A stretch of 7,835 nt of DNA from Paludibacter sp. UBA5753 (GTDB taxonomy: Bacteria > Bacteroidota > Bacteroidia > Bacteroidales > Paludibacteraceae). Location: NCBI GenBank assembly GCA_002427615.1, contig DIFH01000036.1, positions 1 through 7,835 of the forward strand. The letters run 5' to 3'. A program made the translations under genes and the position numbers. Shown here piece by piece: positions 5,696-7,835 of the stretch (position 1 is its first letter; every line of letters begins with the position of its first letter). The notes below the pieces were generated by a model. That model was not told where the DNA came from. It saw only the letters and a program-made list of their open reading frames with translations, and searched no databases.

Positions 5696-6169
5696 CTACA
5701 AATTTACCTGATCCTTTACGGTGTATGTTTCGCTGCGCAGGTTCGGGAATATTTTTATCAATTCGGATCTAAATTCCTGAGCTTCTTCTAAAGATTTAAA
5801 GTCTCCAATACGCACTTTCCAGAAAGGTGAAATATAATTGACATAAACAGCATGTTCAGGAAAAACATCCTTCAGTTCTTTTTCAATTTTAAACGCTTCG
5901 TTTTTAGCCGTGCGTTGTGTGTTACTCGAAAAAACCTGCACACGATAGCCGCTTGCCGTTATCGTTGCATGTGAACCTGACTGTGATTTTCTTCCGACCA
6001 AAGCCAGTTCTATACGTTTGTCCTGATATACTTTTACAGTAGCGTTACTCGACGAGTCAACGCTTGCCAATGCTTCGAAAATATTCTGTTTCCCTCTTTT
6101 TTCACTTTCCTGAGCAACTAAAATTCCAAACCCCAGGATAAACAGGAGACTTAAACTAATCTTTTTCAT
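5696..6169 (-). CDS. Exported SPOR-domain protein
   Basis: A 157-residue protein with an N-terminal signal peptide (MKKISLSLLFILGFGILVAQ; cleavage probably after about residue 19) and no further membrane segment. A linker rich in Ser, Lys and Gln follows. The C-terminal SPOR domain (about 72-150) shows the typical GYRVQVFSS strand, KNEAFKIEKEL helix and WKVRIGDFKSLEEAQEF repeat unit. SPOR domains bind denuded septal peptidoglycan, so this is probably a periplasmic cell-division or wall protein. The start at 6169 gives a clean signal peptide and lies about 13 nt after the expected transcription start. It precedes folE on the same strand, an arrangement I recall from other Bacteroidales, and the two may be co-transcribed. 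The exact role is unknown. Confidence 0.88.
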   Translation of the reverse strand: MKKISLSLLFILGFGILVAQESEKRGKQNIFEALASVDSSSNATVKVYQDKRIELALVGRKSQSGSHATITASGYRVQVFSSNTQRTAKNEAFKIEKELKDVFPEHAVYVNYISPFWKVRIGDFKSLEEAQEFRSELIKIFPNLRSETYTVKDQVNL

Positions 6170-6188
6170 TGTTGGTAAATTTTGGGTG

Positions 6189-6196
6189 CAAAGTTA
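6189..6196 (-). promoter_or_regulatory. -7 promoter element for the SPOR (and possibly folE) transcript
   Basis: On the minus strand TAACTTTG (6196 to 6189) fits TAnnTTTG exactly. Transcription would begin near 6182, about 13 nt before the ATG. No TTTG is found at -33. The box lies between two direct copies of GTTGGTAAATT. Confidence 0.5.
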
Positions 6197-6309
6197 TAAA
6201 ATGTTGTTGGTAAATTGTTGTTTTAAATTGAATAGTTCTGTTTTGATGGTTTTATTTCATCCTGAAGATGTTTTTCATGTTCAAAAATATAATTATACCT
6301 TTAAGTAGT

Positions 6310-6429
6310 GTTTGCAAGAAAACGTCCATCTCTGGGTTGCACTCGCACCGGAAACTACTCATTTACGAGAAGTAAGCGCCGTGTTTTCGCTGCTTTACGC
6401 GCCTTAACCTTGACGTTTTCTTATCAAAC
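6310..6429. repeat. Imperfect 17-18-bp inverted arms about 120 bp apart
   Basis: GTTTGCAAGAAAACGTC (6310-6326) is the inverse of GACGTTTTCTTATCAAAC (6412-6429), except that C corresponds to AT. The inner 11 bp (AAGAAAACGTC) match perfectly. The right arm lies in the core of dispersed-repeat copy 2. The pair could be the ends of a short non-autonomous element or could reflect an inverted piece of the repeat. Confidence 0.45.
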
Positions 6430-6456
6430 CTTGAGTTTTCTTTCATCTACTAAGTA
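6379..6456 (+). repeat. Dispersed repeat, copy 2
   Basis: Matches 1783-1861 in direct orientation, about 85% by eye, with a 22-bp identical core (6408-6429). On the minus strand it also contains a near-duplicate of AAGAAAAC(G)TCAAGGTT, twice in tandem about 21 bp apart. It differs from copy 1 by lacking the GC-rich palindrome just upstream and by having different flanks on both sides. Confidence 0.75.
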
Positions 6457-6512
6457 AGTCGGTTTGATGGGATTTTCGTTTTTATTTTTCTTATTTTTCT
6501 TACTTAAATGTT

Positions 6513-6520
6513 TATCTTTG
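6513..6520 (+). promoter_or_regulatory. -7 promoter element for ispD that fixes its start
   Basis: TATCTTTG fits the Bacteroidota -7 box exactly. Transcription would begin near 6527, so the in-frame ATG at 6508 would lie upstream of the message, and the ATG at 6541 is the likely start. The upstream region is T-rich with no TTTG at -33. Confidence 0.6.
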
Positions 6521-6540
6521 TTCCTTATTCATTTTTAATT

Positions 6541-7227
6541 ATGATTAAACCGAAAATTGCCATCATAGTTGCCGGCGGAAAAGGCGAACGCATGAACGCC
6601 GATATTCCCAAACAATTCCTTGAAATACACGGAAGGCCTATCCTCATGTACACACTTGAAGTGTTTTACCGGTACGATGCGTCGATACAACTCGTTCTGG
6701 CGCTTCCCCCGCTTCAAATCGATTGCTGGAAGGAACTTTGCAAAAAGCATGCCTTTACGCTTCCCCATCAAATTGTGGCAGGCGGACAAACGCGTTTTCA
6801 TTCGGTAAAAAACGGATTGGATGCCGTGAAGGTTCCCGCCTTGGTTGCTGTGCACGACGGCGTACGCCCATTGGTAAGTATCGAAACCATTGCGCGTTGT
6901 TTCGATGCCGCCGAACAGTTTGATGCTGCCATTCCCGTTATCGATTTGGTGGACAGTATCCGTCAGATTGCATCCGATGGAAGTATATCTGTTGACCGGA
7001 ATACGTACAAATTAGTGCAAACGCCTCAGATTTTCGATGCGGAATTGCTGAAAAAAGCCTACGAACAGGAGTTTTCATCTCTTTTTACCGACGACGCTTC
7101 GGTAGTGGAGGCGTCAGGAAACAAGATCCATTTGGTAGAAGGTAACCGCGAAAATATAAAAATTACAACGGAGATGGATTTGGAAATAGCTAAAATGATA
7201 TTGAGTTTTACAGATTCGACAATTTAA
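6541..7227 (+). CDS. ispD: 2-C-methyl-D-erythritol 4-phosphate cytidylyltransferase
   Basis: A 228-residue cytosolic enzyme of the MEP isoprenoid pathway that joins MEP and CTP to give CDP-ME and pyrophosphate. The nucleotide-binding opening IIVAGGKGERM (8-18) contains R17, and K24 lies in PKQF. HDGVRP (105-110) carries the D106 and R109 of the CTP/metal site. VDRNTYKLVQTPQ (151-163) with R153 and ENIKITTEMDL (204-214) with K207 are the MEP-binding segments. Length is close to the usual 230-236 residues. A longer frame begins at 6508, but it adds 11 hydrophobic residues not typical of the family and would start before the promoter box. The acyltransferase gene follows after 2 bp. No ispF is fused or adjacent. 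Confidence 0.95.
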   Translation: MIKPKIAIIVAGGKGERMNADIPKQFLEIHGRPILMYTLEVFYRYDASIQLVLALPPLQIDCWKELCKKHAFTLPHQIVAGGQTRFHSVKNGLDAVKVPALVAVHDGVRPLVSIETIARCFDAAEQFDAAIPVIDLVDSIRQIASDGSISVDRNTYKLVQTPQIFDAELLKKAYEQEFSSLFTDDASVVEASGNKIHLVEGNRENIKITTEMDLEIAKMILSFTDSTI

Positions 7228-7229
7228 AA

Positions 7230-7835
7230 ATGGTCAAATCCACCAACATACAATACCTCGACACGCTTCGCGCCTTAGCTACGCTGGGTGTGATTGTGAT
7301 TCACGTGTCAAGCCCTGTTTTGAACATGACTTTTATGAAAAATATGAACTTTTGGTGCATTGGGAATATTGTGGACAGTTCGGTCAGGTTTGCCGTCCCT
7401 GTATTCCTGATGCTTAGCGGCGCCACCATGCTGAACAGGGAATATCCCCTGGGCGAGTTTTACAAAAAGCGAATGATGCGGGTGCTTGTTCCTTTTTTAT
7501 TCTGGATGATGGTTTATTGGGTTTTCCGGTGGCTGATGCTTTCGCCCCAAAAACAGCCGGAAGGGTTCGGCAATATTATGCAATGGGCAGTGAATTTATT
7601 ACTGGTCGAAGGTGTTTCAAAACATTTCTGGTACCTATACATGATTCTATTTATCTACCTGTTCGTACCATTTATCGGCAGAGCCGTCCGGAAAGCAAGT
7701 AATCCTGCCCTTTTGTACGGTCTGCTTGCGTGGGTGGTATTGTGCCTTGCAACTTATTCGATGAACCTGAGTTTTTACAAATGGACGGGAGATTATCATT
7801 TAAAGTTGCTGGGTTATGTTGAGTATTCAGGTTTT
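7230..7835 (+). CDS. Acyltransferase 3 family membrane protein (N-terminal part, cut by window end)
   Basis: A frame open to the window end gives the first 202 residues of a polytopic membrane protein. The start YLDTLRALATLGVIVIHV has the R14...H25 pair typical of acyltransferase family 3 (WecH/OatA/NodX-type), which transfers acyl groups, often acetyl from acetyl-CoA, to sugars of envelope glycans. RFAVPVFLMLSGATML and HFWYLYMILFIYLFVPFI are further family-type membrane segments, with a basic loop (KKRMMRVL) between. The ATG at 7230 is 2 bp after the ispD stop, so the two are almost certainly one transcript and probably translationally coupled. The link is likely organisational, since isoprenoid synthesis and glycan acylation are only distantly related. 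The acceptor substrate cannot be told, and the C-terminus is missing. Confidence 0.88.
   Translation, partial: MVKSTNIQYLDTLRALATLGVIVIHVSSPVLNMTFMKNMNFWCIGNIVDSSVRFAVPVFLMLSGATMLNREYPLGEFYKKRMMRVLVPFLFWMMVYWVFRWLMLSPQKQPEGFGNIMQWAVNLLLVEGVSKHFWYLYMILFIYLFVPFIGRAVRKASNPALLYGLLAWVVLCLATYSMNLSFYKWTGDYHLKLLGYVEYSGF

Larger units (their letters stand above)
6170..6540. other. Divergent intergenic region with repeats
   Basis: About 370 bp between the divergent SPOR and ispD genes. Promoters sit at both ends (6189-6196 minus, 6513-6520 plus). Between them lie the second dispersed-repeat copy (6379-6456) and a pair of inverted arms (6310-6326, 6412-6429). No protein gene is supported. An 11-bp direct repeat GTTGGTAAATT occurs at 6171-6181 and 6206-6216, on either side of the SPOR -7 box. 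Confidence 0.6.

Noticed and set aside
6508..6540. Upstream in-frame ATG extending ispD by 11 residues
   Set aside because: It precedes the -7 box at 6513-6520, and the added residues are not part of the IspD fold; 6541 is preferred.
1..7835. CRISPR array, toxin-antitoxin pair, phage defence or biosynthetic cluster
   Set aside because: No regularly spaced repeats, and no gene pair of suitable size or family was found. All recognised genes are housekeeping or copper homeostasis.

Overview
The window looks like a chromosomal segment from a member of the Bacteroidota, most likely order Bacteroidales. The evidence is several copies of the Bacteroidota -7 promoter box (TAnnTTTG) at sensible distances from start codons, AT-rich leaders without strong Shine-Dalgarno sequences, and a SPOR-domain gene next to folE. 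Most of the sequence is ordinary housekeeping and metal-homeostasis DNA. I see no evidence of an undescribed multi-gene system. The unusual material is in the intergenic regions.

Layout. Positions 1-66 (minus) hold the first 22 codons of a gene cut by the window edge, resembling the small accessory protein of IS66-type elements, with a strong promoter. Positions 375-1394 (plus) encode an aldo/keto reductase behind a 300-bp leader. Positions 1395-2147 contain no convincing gene. They hold a cluster of palindromes, one copy of a dispersed repeat, and a promoter-hairpin-terminator arrangement on the minus strand that could be a small RNA. Next come minus-strand genes: copper exporter copA (4727-2436), then a CopZ-type copper chaperone (2360-2148). 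Upstream lie folE (5596-5000, GTP cyclohydrolase I) and a small exported SPOR-domain protein (6169-5696). Positions 6170-6540 are a divergent intergenic region with a second copy of the dispersed repeat and inverted arms. On the plus strand, ispD (6541-7227) is followed after 2 bp by an acyltransferase-3 family membrane protein (7230 onward) that runs off the end.

How the genes relate. CopA and CopZ form a copper-export pair: the chaperone binds Cu(I) and can hand it to the ATPase. FolE opens tetrahydrofolate/pterin synthesis. IspD is the third step of the MEP isoprenoid pathway. The SPOR protein probably acts at the septal cell wall. The acyltransferase probably modifies an envelope glycan. 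Apart from copA-copZ and the ispD-acyltransferase coupling, these are separate functions placed side by side. The two direct copies of the dispersed repeat bracket the copA/copZ/folE/SPOR block.
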